Shown: piece by piece, positions 16,845 through 25,426 of the stretch
How the letters are laid out: each line of letters starts with the position of its first letter
How positions within the stretch are numbered: the stretch's first letter is position 1
Assembly (NCBI RefSeq): GCF_011752045.1
Contig: NZ_JAAKXW010000005.1
Coordinates: 372,001 to 436,000 of the forward strand
Length of the DNA: 64,000 bases
Direction: 5' to 3'
Source of the DNA: Microbacterium hydrocarbonoxydans
GTDB lineage: Bacteria > Actinomycetota > Actinomycetes > Actinomycetales > Microbacteriaceae
The notes under the pieces: generated by a model
The model's input: the letters and a program-made list of their open reading frames with translations, nothing else
What the model was told of the DNA's origin: nothing
Databases searched by the model: none
Made by a program: the position numbers and the translations under genes

Positions 16845-18230
16845 TCAGCGGGTGTGCTCGTCGGCGACGGAGAGCGCCTCGTCGATCGCGGCGAGGCCGC
16901 GCACCAGCTCCTCCTCGGAGATCACCAGCGGGGGAGCGACGTGCACGCGGTTGAAGTGCGTGAACGGCCAGACGCCGGCCTTCTTCGCGGCGGCGGCGAA
17001 AGCCGCCATCGGCGCGGCATCCGCCCCTGACGCGTTGAACGGCACCAGCGGCTCGCGGGTCTCCTTGTCGCGCACCAGCTCGATCGCCCAGAACAGCCCG
17101 CGCCCGCGGACCTCGCCCACGCTCGGGTGCTTCTCGACCCAGGAGCGCAGCGTCGGCTCGACGACGCGCTCGCCGAGGTCGCGCACGCGCTCGAGGATGC
17201 CGTCACGGCGGAACACCTCGAAGGTGGCGACGCCGGCCGCGCAGGCGAGCGGGTGGCCGGAATAGGTGAGACCGCCGGCGAACGGGACGTTGTCGAACGC
17301 CTTCGCGATGCGGTCGCTGATCACCACGCCGCCCAGCGGCACGTAGCCCGAGTTCACGCCCTTCGCGAAGGTGATGAGATCGGGCTGCGCGCCCACCGCG
17401 TCGATGCCGAACCACTCGCCGAGGCGGCCGAAGCCGACCATGACCTCGTCGGCGATGTAGACGATGCCGTAGCGGTCGCACAGCTCGCGCACGCCCTGCA
17501 GGTATCCGGGCGGCGGGATCAGCACGCCGTTCGTTCCGACCACGGTCTCGATGATGATCGCCGCGATCGTCTGCGGGCCCTCGAGCTGGATCGTCTGCTC
17601 GAGGTGGGCGAGCGCGCGCTCGGACTCCTGCTCCGGGGTCTCCGCGTGGAACGGGGAGCGGTACAGGTACGGGCCGAAGAAGCGCACCGAGCCGTTGTCG
17701 ACCGTGTCGTTCGCCCAGCGCCGAGGGTCGCCCGTCAGCGAGATCGCGGTGGCGGTGGAGCCGTGATAGCTGCGGTACATCGAGAGCACCTTGCGGCGCC
17801 CGGTGGACTGGCGTGCCATGCGCACCGCGTACTCGTTCGCCTCGGCGCCGCCGTTGGTGAAGAACACCTTCTCGAAGCCGTCGGGGGAGACCTCGGCGAT
17901 GAGCCGGGCCAGCTCGCCGCGGACGTCGTTCGCCACCGAGGGCTGGATGGTCGCCAGGCGCCCGGCCTGCTGCTGGATCGCGGCGACGAGATCCGGATGC
18001 TGGTGGCCGAGGTTCAGGTTCACCAGCTGGCTGGAGAAGTCCAGGTAGGCGTTGCCCTGGTAATCCCAGAAGGTGGAGCCCTCGCCCGCGGCGACCGGCA
18101 GCGGGTCGATGAGCCCCTGTGCGCTCCAGGAGTGGAAGACGTGCCCGCGGTCGTCGGCCCGGACCTGCGCCTCGGCCTCGGCGTCGGGCAGCGCGCGCAC
18201 GGCGCCCTGCCGGTCGGTGTATGTCGTCAT
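16845..18230 (-). CDS. Class III PLP-dependent omega-aminotransferase
   Basis: A 461-residue fold-type I aminotransferase of the ornithine/beta-alanine/GABA class. Lys290 in ITFAKGVNSGY holds PLP, the cofactor Asp is in YIADEVMVGFGR, and the phosphate-binding block is FFTNGGAEANE. The next gene upstream is a methylmalonate-semialdehyde-type dehydrogenase, and this pairing is typical of beta-alanine (or beta-aminoisobutyrate) to semialdehyde to acyl-CoA conversion. With a polyamine importer nearby, beta-alanine, GABA or a diamine are all reasonable donors. The substrate is inferred. Confidence 0.83.
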   Translation of the reverse strand: MTTYTDRQGAVRALPDAEAEAQVRADDRGHVFHSWSAQGLIDPLPVAAGEGSTFWDYQGNAYLDFSSQLVNLNLGHQHPDLVAAIQQQAGRLATIQPSVANDVRGELARLIAEVSPDGFEKVFFTNGGAEANEYAVRMARQSTGRRKVLSMYRSYHGSTATAISLTGDPRRWANDTVDNGSVRFFGPYLYRSPFHAETPEQESERALAHLEQTIQLEGPQTIAAIIIETVVGTNGVLIPPPGYLQGVRELCDRYGIVYIADEVMVGFGRLGEWFGIDAVGAQPDLITFAKGVNSGYVPLGGVVISDRIAKAFDNVPFAGGLTYSGHPLACAAGVATFEVFRRDGILERVRDLGERVVEPTLRSWVEKHPSVGEVRGRGLFWAIELVRDKETREPLVPFNASGADAAPMAAFAAAAKKAGVWPFTHFNRVHVAPPLVISEEELVRGLAAIDEALSVADEHTR

Positions 18231-18249
18231 GACGGTGTCCTCGTGCCGC

Positions 18250-19734
18250 TCAGTGGTTGCTGGGGAAACCCAGGTCGATCTGGGAAGGGGTGTGGTCGGG
18301 CCAGCGGGTGGTGACGACCTTCGAGCGCGTGTAGAAGTGGATCGACTCGGGGCCGTAGATGTGCGAGTCGCCGAACAGCGAGTCCTTCCAGCCGCCGAAG
18401 GAGTAGGCGCCGATCGGCACCGGGATCGGCACGTTCACGCCGACCATGCCGACCTCGATGTCGAACTCGTACTGACGGGCGGTGCCGCCGTCGCGGGTGA
18501 AGATCGCGGTGCCGTTGCCGAAGGCGTTCGCGTTCACGAGCTCCACGGCCTCCGCGTAGGTCTCCACGCGCACGACCGACAGCACCGGGCCGAAGATCTC
18601 GTCCTCGTACACCTTCATTCCGGGACGGACCTCGTCGATCAGGCTGACGCCGATGAAGAAGCCGGAGGCGTCGAACTGCTGGGCGGTGCCGTCGACGACG
18701 ACCTTCGCGCCTTCGGCGGCGGCGCCCGTGACGTACGAGGCGACGCGGTCGCGGTGCTCGCGGGTGATCAGCGGACCCATCTCGCTGGCGGCATCCGTGC
18801 CGTCGCCGATCGTGAGGCCCTCGATGCGGGTCGTGATGGCGGAGATGAGGTCGTCGGCGACGTCGCCGACGGCGACGAGCACCGAGACGGCCATGCAGCG
18901 CTCGCCCGCGGAGCCGTAGGCGGCGGAGATCGCGGCGTCGGCGGCGGCGTCGATGTCGGCATCCGGCATCACGACCATGTGGTTCTTGGCGCCTCCGAGC
19001 GCCTGCACGCGCTTGCCGTTGGCGGAGGCACGCTGATAGACGGAGCGCGCGATCGGGGTGGACCCGACGAAGCTGATCGCCTTGACCTGCGGCGAGTCGA
19101 GCAGGGCGTCGACGGCCTCCTTGTCGCCGTTGACGACGTTGAGGACGCCGTCGGGGAGACCGGCCTCCCGGAACAGCTTCGCGAGCCAGACCGCGGCGGA
19201 CGGGTCCTTCTCGCTGGGCTTGAGGACGACGGTGTTGCCGCAGGCGATCGCGGAGGCGACCATCCACAGCGGCACCATCACCGGGAAGTTGAACGGGGTG
19301 ATCGCGGCGACCACGCCGACGGGCTGCTTGACCGAGTGCACGTCGACGCCGCGGGCGACCTGCTCGCTGCGCTCGCCCTTGAGCAGGTGCACGAGTCCGG
19401 CCGCGAACTCGACGTTCTCGATGCCGCGCGAGACCTCGCCGGCCGCGTCGGAGAGGACCTTGCCGTGCTCGCTGGTGACGATCGCCGCGAGCTCGGGAGT
19501 GCGGTCCTTCAGCAGCTGCCGCAGGCGGAAGAACACGTCGGCGCGCTTGATCAGGCTCGTCTCGCGCCAGGCGGGGAGCGCGGCGGCCGCCGCGGCGATC
19601 GCGGTCTCCACCTCTGCGGCGGACGCGAACGCGACCTCCTTGGAGACCTCTCCGGTCGCCGGGTTGAAGACCTGACCGGTGCGGGCCGCCTCGGCGGTCT
19701 CCACTCCGTTGATGACGTGACGGACGATGTCCAC
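18250..19734 (-). CDS. mmsA: Methylmalonate/malonate-semialdehyde dehydrogenase (CoA-acylating), MmsA-like
   Basis: A 494-residue aldehyde dehydrogenase of the CoA-acylating methylmalonate-semialdehyde group, which makes propanoyl- or acetyl-CoA from the semialdehyde with loss of CO2. The catalytic Cys280 is in GSAGERCMAVS. ITPFNFPVMVPLWM, LGGAKNHMVVMPDAD (where ordinary aldehyde dehydrogenases have a Glu motif) and GYSFGGWKDSLFGD-like PIGAYSFGGWKDS identify the group. The start is GTG 19734, six nt after GGAGG. The frame reaches further upstream without a better site. It lies 19 bp before the aminotransferase, forming a two-gene operon. Confidence 0.85.
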   Translation of the reverse strand: MDIVRHVINGVETAEAARTGQVFNPATGEVSKEVAFASAAEVETAIAAAAAALPAWRETSLIKRADVFFRLRQLLKDRTPELAAIVTSEHGKVLSDAAGEVSRGIENVEFAAGLVHLLKGERSEQVARGVDVHSVKQPVGVVAAITPFNFPVMVPLWMVASAIACGNTVVLKPSEKDPSAAVWLAKLFREAGLPDGVLNVVNGDKEAVDALLDSPQVKAISFVGSTPIARSVYQRASANGKRVQALGGAKNHMVVMPDADIDAAADAAISAAYGSAGERCMAVSVLVAVGDVADDLISAITTRIEGLTIGDGTDAASEMGPLITREHRDRVASYVTGAAAEGAKVVVDGTAQQFDASGFFIGVSLIDEVRPGMKVYEDEIFGPVLSVVRVETYAEAVELVNANAFGNGTAIFTRDGGTARQYEFDIEVGMVGVNVPIPVPIGAYSFGGWKDSLFGDSHIYGPESIHFYTRSKVVTTRWPDHTPSQIDLGFPSNH

Positions 19735-19835
19735 GATGTTCCTCCGTGAGCTGGGGATGGCGAGGTCGAACACTCTGACCGGGGCCGGTACGCTGGGTAT
19801 TGCTCAATGATCACAGAGCCGAGGAGGACGCAGAG

Positions 19836-21383
19836 GTGTCAGATCGTCAGGACTTCCCGGGCAACCGGACAGAACGTCCGGTGCGGGATGCGGACGCCCT
19901 GCTCACGGTCGCAGACGTGTTGTCGATGCCGGCCGTGCAGGCGGGCGCTCCGGAGGTCATCGTGGGCGGCCGAGCGCTGGACGCCGAGGTGCGCTGGGCG
20001 CACGTCTCGGACAGCGCAGGCGTCGCGCGTCTGCTCGACGGCGGCGAGCTGCTGCTCAGCACCGGCGCGGGGTGGCCGGCCGAGCGCGAGGAGCTGCGCG
20101 CCTTCGCCCTGGGTCTGCACCGCGCGGGACTGGCCGGCATCGTCGTCGAGCTCGGCAGCCCGCACGCCGAGGTCCCGGCCGCGGTCGTCGAGGCCTGCGC
20201 CGACGCCGGGCTCGCACTGATCGCCCTGGCCAGCGAGGTGAAGTTCGTCGCCATCACCGAGGCCGTGCACCGGGCGCTCATCGCCGCGCAGGACGACGCC
20301 CTGCACGCGCGTCAGCGCCTGCACGAGCTGTTCACGGCCCTGAGTCTGCAGGGCGCGCCGGCCGACGTCGTCGTCGCCGAGACGGCGCGCGCCCTCGGGG
20401 CGCCGGTGGTGCTGGAGAACCTCGCACACGAGGTCATCGCCCTCGAGGCGCTGCGGATGCCGGTGGCCGAGGTGCTCGGCACGCGGGCGGCGGACGCGGG
20501 CCTGCGCGTCCCGGTGCAGGCGAGAGGAGTGCGCTGGGGGACTCTCGTCGCTCTCGACGGCCCGGCGCATCCCGCCGGCCGGATCACCGTGCTGGAGCAG
20601 GGGGCCACGGCGCTCGCCTTCGGCTGCCTCGCCGACGGCGGTGACGACGAGTGGACCCTGCTCGCCCACCAGGGCGTCGTGGACGATCTGCTCGGCGCGC
20701 GCTTCGCGACGGCATCCGACATCGCCGCCCGCCTCGAGGCCGGCGGGTTCCGCCTCGCCGGGCGGCAGTGCCATGGGATCGTCGTGCGCGGCACCGGCTC
20801 GATCAGCGAGCTCGAATACCGGGCCCGTCTCGCGGGATGCGCGGTCGTCGCGGCCCGCGCCGGAGGCGACGACGTCGCACTGCTGTCGCTGCCCGCGTCC
20901 GCCGTGCTCACCGACGAGGCGCTGACGCGCATCGCGGGCCCTGGGCGCACGGTGTTCGTGGGGCCGGCGGTGCAGGAGGTCCTCGACCTCCTGGCCTCGC
21001 TGCGCGCCGCGCGGGATCTCGCCGCCAGCGATCGTTCGGACTCCGGTGCCAGAGTGCGCCGGGTCGACGACCGCCCCCTGGAGCGGCTCGTGGCGACGCT
21101 CCGCGACGACCACCGGCTGCACGAGCACAGCGAGCGGATGCTGGCGCCGCTGGTGCGCCACGACCGCGAACGCCGGGGCGACCTCCTCGACGTGCTCGCG
21201 GCTCTCGTCGCGCATCCGGGGAACCGGTCGGCGGCGGCATCCGCCAGCCACCTGTCGCGCTCGGTGTTCTACCAGCGCCTCACGCTGATCGCCGACCTGC
21301 TGGACGCCGATCTCGACGACGGGGAGACGCTCGCGGCGCTCCACCTCGCGCTGCTGGCGAGGCGGAGCACCGCGCGGTCGTGA
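19836..21383 (+). CDS. PucR-family transcriptional regulator
   Basis: A 515-residue regulator with an N-terminal PucR sensor domain (LTVADVLSMPAVQAGAPEVIVGG through about residue 140), a long middle region and a C-terminal PucR-type helix-turn-helix (ASHLSRSVFYQRLTLIADLLDADLDD). The GTG start at 19836 follows GAGGAGG by 8 nt. It diverges from the dehydrogenase/aminotransferase operon across 101 bp and is probably its activator. PucR proteins often control purine, GABA or amino-acid breakdown and respond to pathway metabolites. Confidence 0.83.
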   Translation: MSDRQDFPGNRTERPVRDADALLTVADVLSMPAVQAGAPEVIVGGRALDAEVRWAHVSDSAGVARLLDGGELLLSTGAGWPAEREELRAFALGLHRAGLAGIVVELGSPHAEVPAAVVEACADAGLALIALASEVKFVAITEAVHRALIAAQDDALHARQRLHELFTALSLQGAPADVVVAETARALGAPVVLENLAHEVIALEALRMPVAEVLGTRAADAGLRVPVQARGVRWGTLVALDGPAHPAGRITVLEQGATALAFGCLADGGDDEWTLLAHQGVVDDLLGARFATASDIAARLEAGGFRLAGRQCHGIVVRGTGSISELEYRARLAGCAVVAARAGGDDVALLSLPASAVLTDEALTRIAGPGRTVFVGPAVQEVLDLLASLRAARDLAASDRSDSGARVRRVDDRPLERLVATLRDDHRLHEHSERMLAPLVRHDRERRGDLLDVLAALVAHPGNRSAAASASHLSRSVFYQRLTLIADLLDADLDDGETLAALHLALLARRSTARS

Positions 21384-21387
21384 TCGG

Positions 21388-22788
21388 CTAGAGCACCCCC
21401 TGCGCGCGGGTCAGCACGTCGCGGAGGATCTGCTCGATCTCGCGGAACTCGCCGGGTCCGATGGTGAGCGGCGGCGCGAGCTGGATGACGGGGTCGCCGC
21501 GGTCGTCGGCGCGGCAGTACAGACCGGCCTCGTACAGGGCGGGGGAGAGGAAGCCGCGCAGCAGCCGCTCGGACTCGGCGTCGTCGAAGGTCTCCCTCGT
21601 CGTCTTGTCCTTGACCAGCTCGATGCCGAAGAAGTACCCGTCGCCGCGGACGTCGCCGACGATCGGCAGGTCGCTGAGCTTCTCCAGCTCGGCGCGGAAC
21701 AGCGGGGAGTTCTCGCGCACGTGGGCGTTGAGGTCCTCCTCGTCGAAGATGGCGAGGTTCTCCAGCGCGACCGCGGCCGACACCGGGTGCCCGCCGAAGG
21801 TGTAGCCGTGATAGAAGGTCGTGTCGCCCTTCGAGAACGGCTCGTAGATGCGGTCGCTGACGATGGTCGCGCCGATCGGGGAGTACCCGCTGGTCATGCC
21901 CTTCGCGCACGTGATCATGTCGGGCACGTAGCCCATGCCCGTGCACGCGAAGGTGTGGCCGAGGCGGCCGAACGCGCAGATGACCTCGTCGGAGACGAGC
22001 AGCACGTCGTACTTGTCGCAGATCTCGCGCACCCTGGCGAAGTAGCCGGGAGGGGGCGGGAAGCAGCCGCCGGAGTTCTGCACCGGCTCGAGGAACACCG
22101 CGGCCACGGTCTCGGGGCCTTCGAAGAGGATCATCTCCTCGATGCGGTCGGCGGCCCAGCGCCCGAAGGCCTCGAGATCGTCGGCGGGCGCGCCCATCTC
22201 CGCCGCGCGGTAGAAGTTCGTGTTCGGCACCCGGAAGCCGCCGGGCGTGACCGGCTCGAACATCGCCTTCATGGCGGGGATGCCGGTGATCGCGAGGGCG
22301 CCCTGCGGGGTGCCGTGGTAGGCGACGGAGCGCGAGATCACCTTGTGCTTGGTGGGCTGGCCCATCAGCTTCCAGTAGTACTTGGCGAGCTTGAACGCCG
22401 TCTCGACGGCCTCGCCGCCCCCGGTGGAGAAGAAGACGCGGTTGAGGTCGCCCGGAGCCTCGTCCGCGAGCCGGTCGGCGAGCTCGATCGCGGCGGGGTG
22501 CGCGTACGACCACAGCGGGAAGAACGACAGCTCGGACGCCTGCTTGGCCGCGGCCTCGGCGAGGCGGCGACGGCCGTGACCCGCGTTCACGACGAAGAGG
22601 CCGGCGAGGCCGTCGAAGTACTCCTTGCCCTTCGCGTCCCAGATGCGGTGCCCGTCGCCCTTGACGATGATGGGCACGCCGGACTTCTCCATCGTGGACT
22701 GCCGCGTGAAGTGCATCCAGAGATGGTCCTTCGCCATCGACTGGAGCTCGGCCTCGGTCGGGATCGTGCGGGTGGTGGTGATGCTCAT
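21388..22788 (-). CDS. Class III PLP-dependent aminotransferase (omega-amino acid/amine-pyruvate type)
   Basis: A 466-residue second class III aminotransferase. Lys296 in MITCAKGMTSGYSPIGA binds PLP, the cofactor Asp is in LLVSDEVICAFGR, and FFSTGGGEAVE lies before it. MAKDHLWMHFTRQS at the N-terminus is typical of the amine/beta-alanine-pyruvate aminotransferase group. Its ATG overlaps the stop of the Lrp gene, so both are expressed together and the regulator probably senses its substrate or product. Confidence 0.83.
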   Translation of the reverse strand: MSITTTRTIPTEAELQSMAKDHLWMHFTRQSTMEKSGVPIIVKGDGHRIWDAKGKEYFDGLAGLFVVNAGHGRRRLAEAAAKQASELSFFPLWSYAHPAAIELADRLADEAPGDLNRVFFSTGGGEAVETAFKLAKYYWKLMGQPTKHKVISRSVAYHGTPQGALAITGIPAMKAMFEPVTPGGFRVPNTNFYRAAEMGAPADDLEAFGRWAADRIEEMILFEGPETVAAVFLEPVQNSGGCFPPPPGYFARVREICDKYDVLLVSDEVICAFGRLGHTFACTGMGYVPDMITCAKGMTSGYSPIGATIVSDRIYEPFSKGDTTFYHGYTFGGHPVSAAVALENLAIFDEEDLNAHVRENSPLFRAELEKLSDLPIVGDVRGDGYFFGIELVKDKTTRETFDDAESERLLRGFLSPALYEAGLYCRADDRGDPVIQLAPPLTIGPGEFREIEQILRDVLTRAQGVL

Positions 22789-23252
22789 CTGGTCCCCCAG
22801 TTGTAGAGCTGCTTCTGCAGCTTGGCGTAGATGAAGGTCTCGGTGGAGAGGACGCCCTCGATCGGGCGGATGCGGTCGTTGATGAGGGCGAGGAGGTCCT
22901 CGTCGTCCTCGCAGACGACCTCGGCGAGGACGTCGAAGGAGCCGACGGTGATCACGACGTAGTCGATGGCGTCGATCGCGGCGATGGCCTCCGCCACGAC
23001 CCTGGTGTCGCCGGTGACGCGGATGCCGATCATCGCCTGCCGGCGGAAGCCGAGCTGCATGGGATCGGTGACCGCGACGATCTGCATCACGCCCGCCTCG
23101 GTGAGCCGCTGCACGCGCTGCCGCACGGCGGCCTCGCTGAGGCCGACCTCACGGCCGATGTCGGAGTACGAGCGACGCCCGTCGTCCTGCAGGAGCTCGA
23201 CGATGGTCTTCGAGACCTCGTCGAGCACCGGGAGCTTCTTCTTCGAACTCAT
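22785..23252 (-). CDS. Lrp/AsnC-family regulator
   Basis: A 155-residue regulator with an N-terminal helix-turn-helix (about residues 10-60, LLQDDGRRSYSDIGREVGLSEAAVRQRVQRL) and a C-terminal RAM/ACT-like ligand domain (about 70-150, including VVITVGSFDVLAEVVCED). The start at 23252 (MSSKKK) was chosen over the longer upstream frame, which has no family similarity. It precedes and overlaps the aminotransferase gene, the usual layout for local control of an amino-acid catabolic enzyme. An inverted repeat lies 42-70 bp upstream. Confidence 0.87.
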   Translation of the reverse strand: MSSKKKLPVLDEVSKTIVELLQDDGRRSYSDIGREVGLSEAAVRQRVQRLTEAGVMQIVAVTDPMQLGFRRQAMIGIRVTGDTRVVAEAIAAIDAIDYVVITVGSFDVLAEVVCEDDEDLLALINDRIRPIEGVLSTETFIYAKLQKQLYNWGTR

Positions 23253-23293
23253 GGTGCGATCTTCGCACTCGATGGACGATTGTTCAACCGATA

Positions 23294-23322
23294 TCGCAGG
23301 AAAAAATGGCAAATGCCTGCGA
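23294..23322 (-). promoter_or_regulatory. Inverted repeat upstream of the Lrp gene
   Basis: TCGCAGG (23294-23300) and CCTGCGA (23316-23322) are perfect 7-bp arms around a 15-nt AT-rich centre containing A6 and the smaller palindrome GGCAAATGCC. AT-rich-centred repeats suit Lrp/AsnC autoregulation. It also lies just after the acyl-CoA dehydrogenase stop, so a terminator role is possible. Confidence 0.35.
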
Positions 23323-23331
23323 ATACGGCAG

Positions 23332-24492
23332 TCAGGGCTCGATCGGACCCAGCCAGGCGGTCGCGGCGGTGGCGTGCGCCGACTCCGGATCGGAGGGGTG
23401 GAACGCGCCGGCGAGCACGTCGCGGTAGAGCCGGGAGAGCTCGTTCGAGGAGAAGTAGGCGCCGCCGCCCGCGGTGAGCATCGCCTGGTCGACGACGTGC
23501 TTCGCCATCGTGATCGCCCTGTGCTTGACACCGGACAGGAGCGTGAACCAGCGCGTCCCGTGGTCGGCCTGCTCGTCGACGTCGCGGGCGAGCGCGGCGA
23601 TCTGCGGCGGCAGCGCGTCGTAGGCCAGGCCCATGTCGGCGATCCGCCAGCGGATGTCCGGGTCCTGGCTGTAGGCGGCCCCGGTCTTCTTCGAGCGCCT
23701 CTTCTGCACGGTCAGCACGGCGAGGTCCAGAGCGCGTCGCGCGATCCCCGTGTACACGGAGGCGAGCAGGATCTCGAAGACGCTGAAGATGCCGAACACG
23801 ATCGGATCGGGGTTCGGCCCTGGGTCGATGCGGCGCACCACGTGCGCGGCGTCGGCCACCGCGCCGTCGAGCCGGGTCGTCCGGCTCTGCGTCGCGCGCA
23901 TGCCCAGGGTGTCCCAGTCATCGCCGGTGACGACGGCATCCGTCCGCTCCACGAACGCGAACACGAGCTTCGGGGCATCGGCACTCGTCGTGTCGAGGCC
24001 GTGCAGGCCGAGGCGCGTCCACACCGGAGCGAGCGAGGTGAAGATCTTCGTGCCGGTGAACGCGTACCCGCCGTCCCCGTCGGGGACGGCCTCCGTGTCG
24101 CTGCCGAACAGCACGAGGTCGTTGCCGCCCTCGCTGATGCCGAAGGCGTAGACCTCGCCGGCGACGGCGCCGTCCTGCACGAACTCGAGCCCCGGCACGC
24201 CACGGTCGGAGAAGACCTTCGCGACGCCGGTCCAGACCAGGTGCATGTTGATCGCCAGGGCGGTGGCGGGGGCGGCCGTGGCCAGGCGCTGCTGCAGGAT
24301 CGCGGCCTCGGCGAGGCCGAGACCGCCGCCGCCGCGGGCTTCGGGCACGAGGATCGACAGATAGCCCGCCGCCCGCAGCTCGTCGAGGTCCTGCTGCGGG
24401 AACGTGTTCTCGCGGTCGTGGATCGGCGCGCGCTCGCGGATGCGCTCCAGCAGCTCGTCGGGCAGATACGCGGTCGGGTCGAAATCGCTCAC
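23332..24492 (-). CDS. Acyl-CoA dehydrogenase family flavoprotein
   Basis: A 386-residue protein with the three-part acyl-CoA dehydrogenase layout: helical N-terminus (FPQQDLDELRAAGYLSILVPEARGG), beta middle domain (FTGTKIFTSLAP, AFVERTDAVV) and helical C-terminus. The usual catalytic Glu context is not obvious, so it may be one of the family's monooxygenase- or sulfur-acting members rather than a beta-oxidation enzyme. GTG 24492 overlaps the stop of the hydrolase gene (GTGA), so the two form an operon. Confidence 0.75.
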   Translation of the reverse strand: MSDFDPTAYLPDELLERIRERAPIHDRENTFPQQDLDELRAAGYLSILVPEARGGGGLGLAEAAILQQRLATAAPATALAINMHLVWTGVAKVFSDRGVPGLEFVQDGAVAGEVYAFGISEGGNDLVLFGSDTEAVPDGDGGYAFTGTKIFTSLAPVWTRLGLHGLDTTSADAPKLVFAFVERTDAVVTGDDWDTLGMRATQSRTTRLDGAVADAAHVVRRIDPGPNPDPIVFGIFSVFEILLASVYTGIARRALDLAVLTVQKRRSKKTGAAYSQDPDIRWRIADMGLAYDALPPQIAALARDVDEQADHGTRWFTLLSGVKHRAITMAKHVVDQAMLTAGGGAYFSSNELSRLYRDVLAGAFHPSDPESAHATAATAWLGPIEP

Positions 24493-25280
24493 TTCGTCTC
24501 GCTTCGCTCGCTCAGTACGTCGCACTTCAGCGCCTCCAGCAGCTGGCGGACGGACTCCTCGGGCCTGTCGCGGTGCAGCGAGTGCCCGGCGCCCTCGACG
24601 ACCGACATCGTCAGGAGAGGGTTGGCGGCGAGGATCTCCGCGGCGGGCTCCCCGGTGAACAGGCTGTAGATCGCCGGATCGGAGGCGATCACGTGGGTGG
24701 GAACGGTCAGCCTCGCGGCCTCGGGGCGGACATCCCACGGCCTGTTCTGGGCGCTGGTCTGCTCGACGGCCCAGCGGCTGGTGCGGTGCACGGCGTCGAC
24801 CTTGAGCTCGATGTCCTGCGGGTGCCAGTGCGGATGCTCGGCCCGGACGGCTTCGACGCGGTTGTCGGCGAAGGCGCGCTCCTGGCTCTTGCGGATCACC
24901 TTCGCGTCCCGGCCGTCGAGATGGATGGCCGGGTCGACGAGCACGAGCCGACGGGTCCACTCCGGATCGGATGCCGCGGCCACCGTGCTGGAGGCGCCGC
25001 CGAGCGAGTGGCCGATCACCGCGTCCCAGGCGCCGCCGCCGTCGGGGCGGGTCGCGGCGAGGTCGGCGCCGTAGGCGGCGATCGTGTAGTCGAGGGAGCG
25101 GGGAGCGTCGCCGTGACCGCGCAGGTCGACGGCGGTCGCGTGCCAGCCGGCATTCGCCAGGGCATCCCCGAACCGCCACATCAATGCGCCGGACGAACCG
25201 AGTCCGTGCACGAGGAGCGCCCGGTGGGGGGAGCCGGGGGAGCCCCAGGACATGCGAGGAAGCGTGAGCGGCGCAGGCAT
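24489..25280 (-). CDS. Alpha/beta hydrolase
   Basis: A 263-residue alpha/beta hydrolase. The oxyanion motif is LVHGLGSSG (about residues 23-31), the nucleophile Ser92 is in GHSLGG, and the late GAGHSLHRDRPE supplies the His. No lid domain or signal peptide is seen, so it is a cytoplasmic esterase or thioesterase-like enzyme of unknown substrate. The last codons (LSERSETK) come from a GAGCGAGCGAAGCGAG-type sequence that looks like a dispersed repeat, so the natural C-terminus may have been altered. Confidence 0.8.
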   Translation of the reverse strand: MPAPLTLPRMSWGSPGSPHRALLVHGLGSSGALMWRFGDALANAGWHATAVDLRGHGDAPRSLDYTIAAYGADLAATRPDGGGAWDAVIGHSLGGASSTVAAASDPEWTRRLVLVDPAIHLDGRDAKVIRKSQERAFADNRVEAVRAEHPHWHPQDIELKVDAVHRTSRWAVEQTSAQNRPWDVRPEAARLTVPTHVIASDPAIYSLFTGEPAAEILAANPLLTMSVVEGAGHSLHRDRPEESVRQLLEALKCDVLSERSETK

Positions 25281-25319
25281 GTGCCCAGCCTACGACCGCC
25301 CGTCGAAGGGTGCCGGACC

Positions 25320-25390
25320 CTGCATCAACAGAAGTGATGCAGGGGAGCGGTCACCTATATTGGCCAGATGCATGGCTGCTGCGGTTCACT
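25320..25390 (+). promoter_or_regulatory. LysR-type operator and promoter of the amine permease
   Basis: CTGCATCA-N7-TGATGCAG (25320-25342) is a perfect 8-bp inverted repeat containing the LysR pattern T-N11-A (ATC-N9-GAT). The -35 candidate TTGGCC (25360-25365) and -10 candidate TTCACT (25385-25390) put the start near 25397, with the operator centre at about -66, the usual LysR activation position. The same elements with identical spacing precede the copper amine oxidase at 27484-27554. Confidence 0.65.
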
Positions 25391-25426
25391 GTACGCATCC
25401 GATGGCGTATGAGAGGAAACCCCGCC

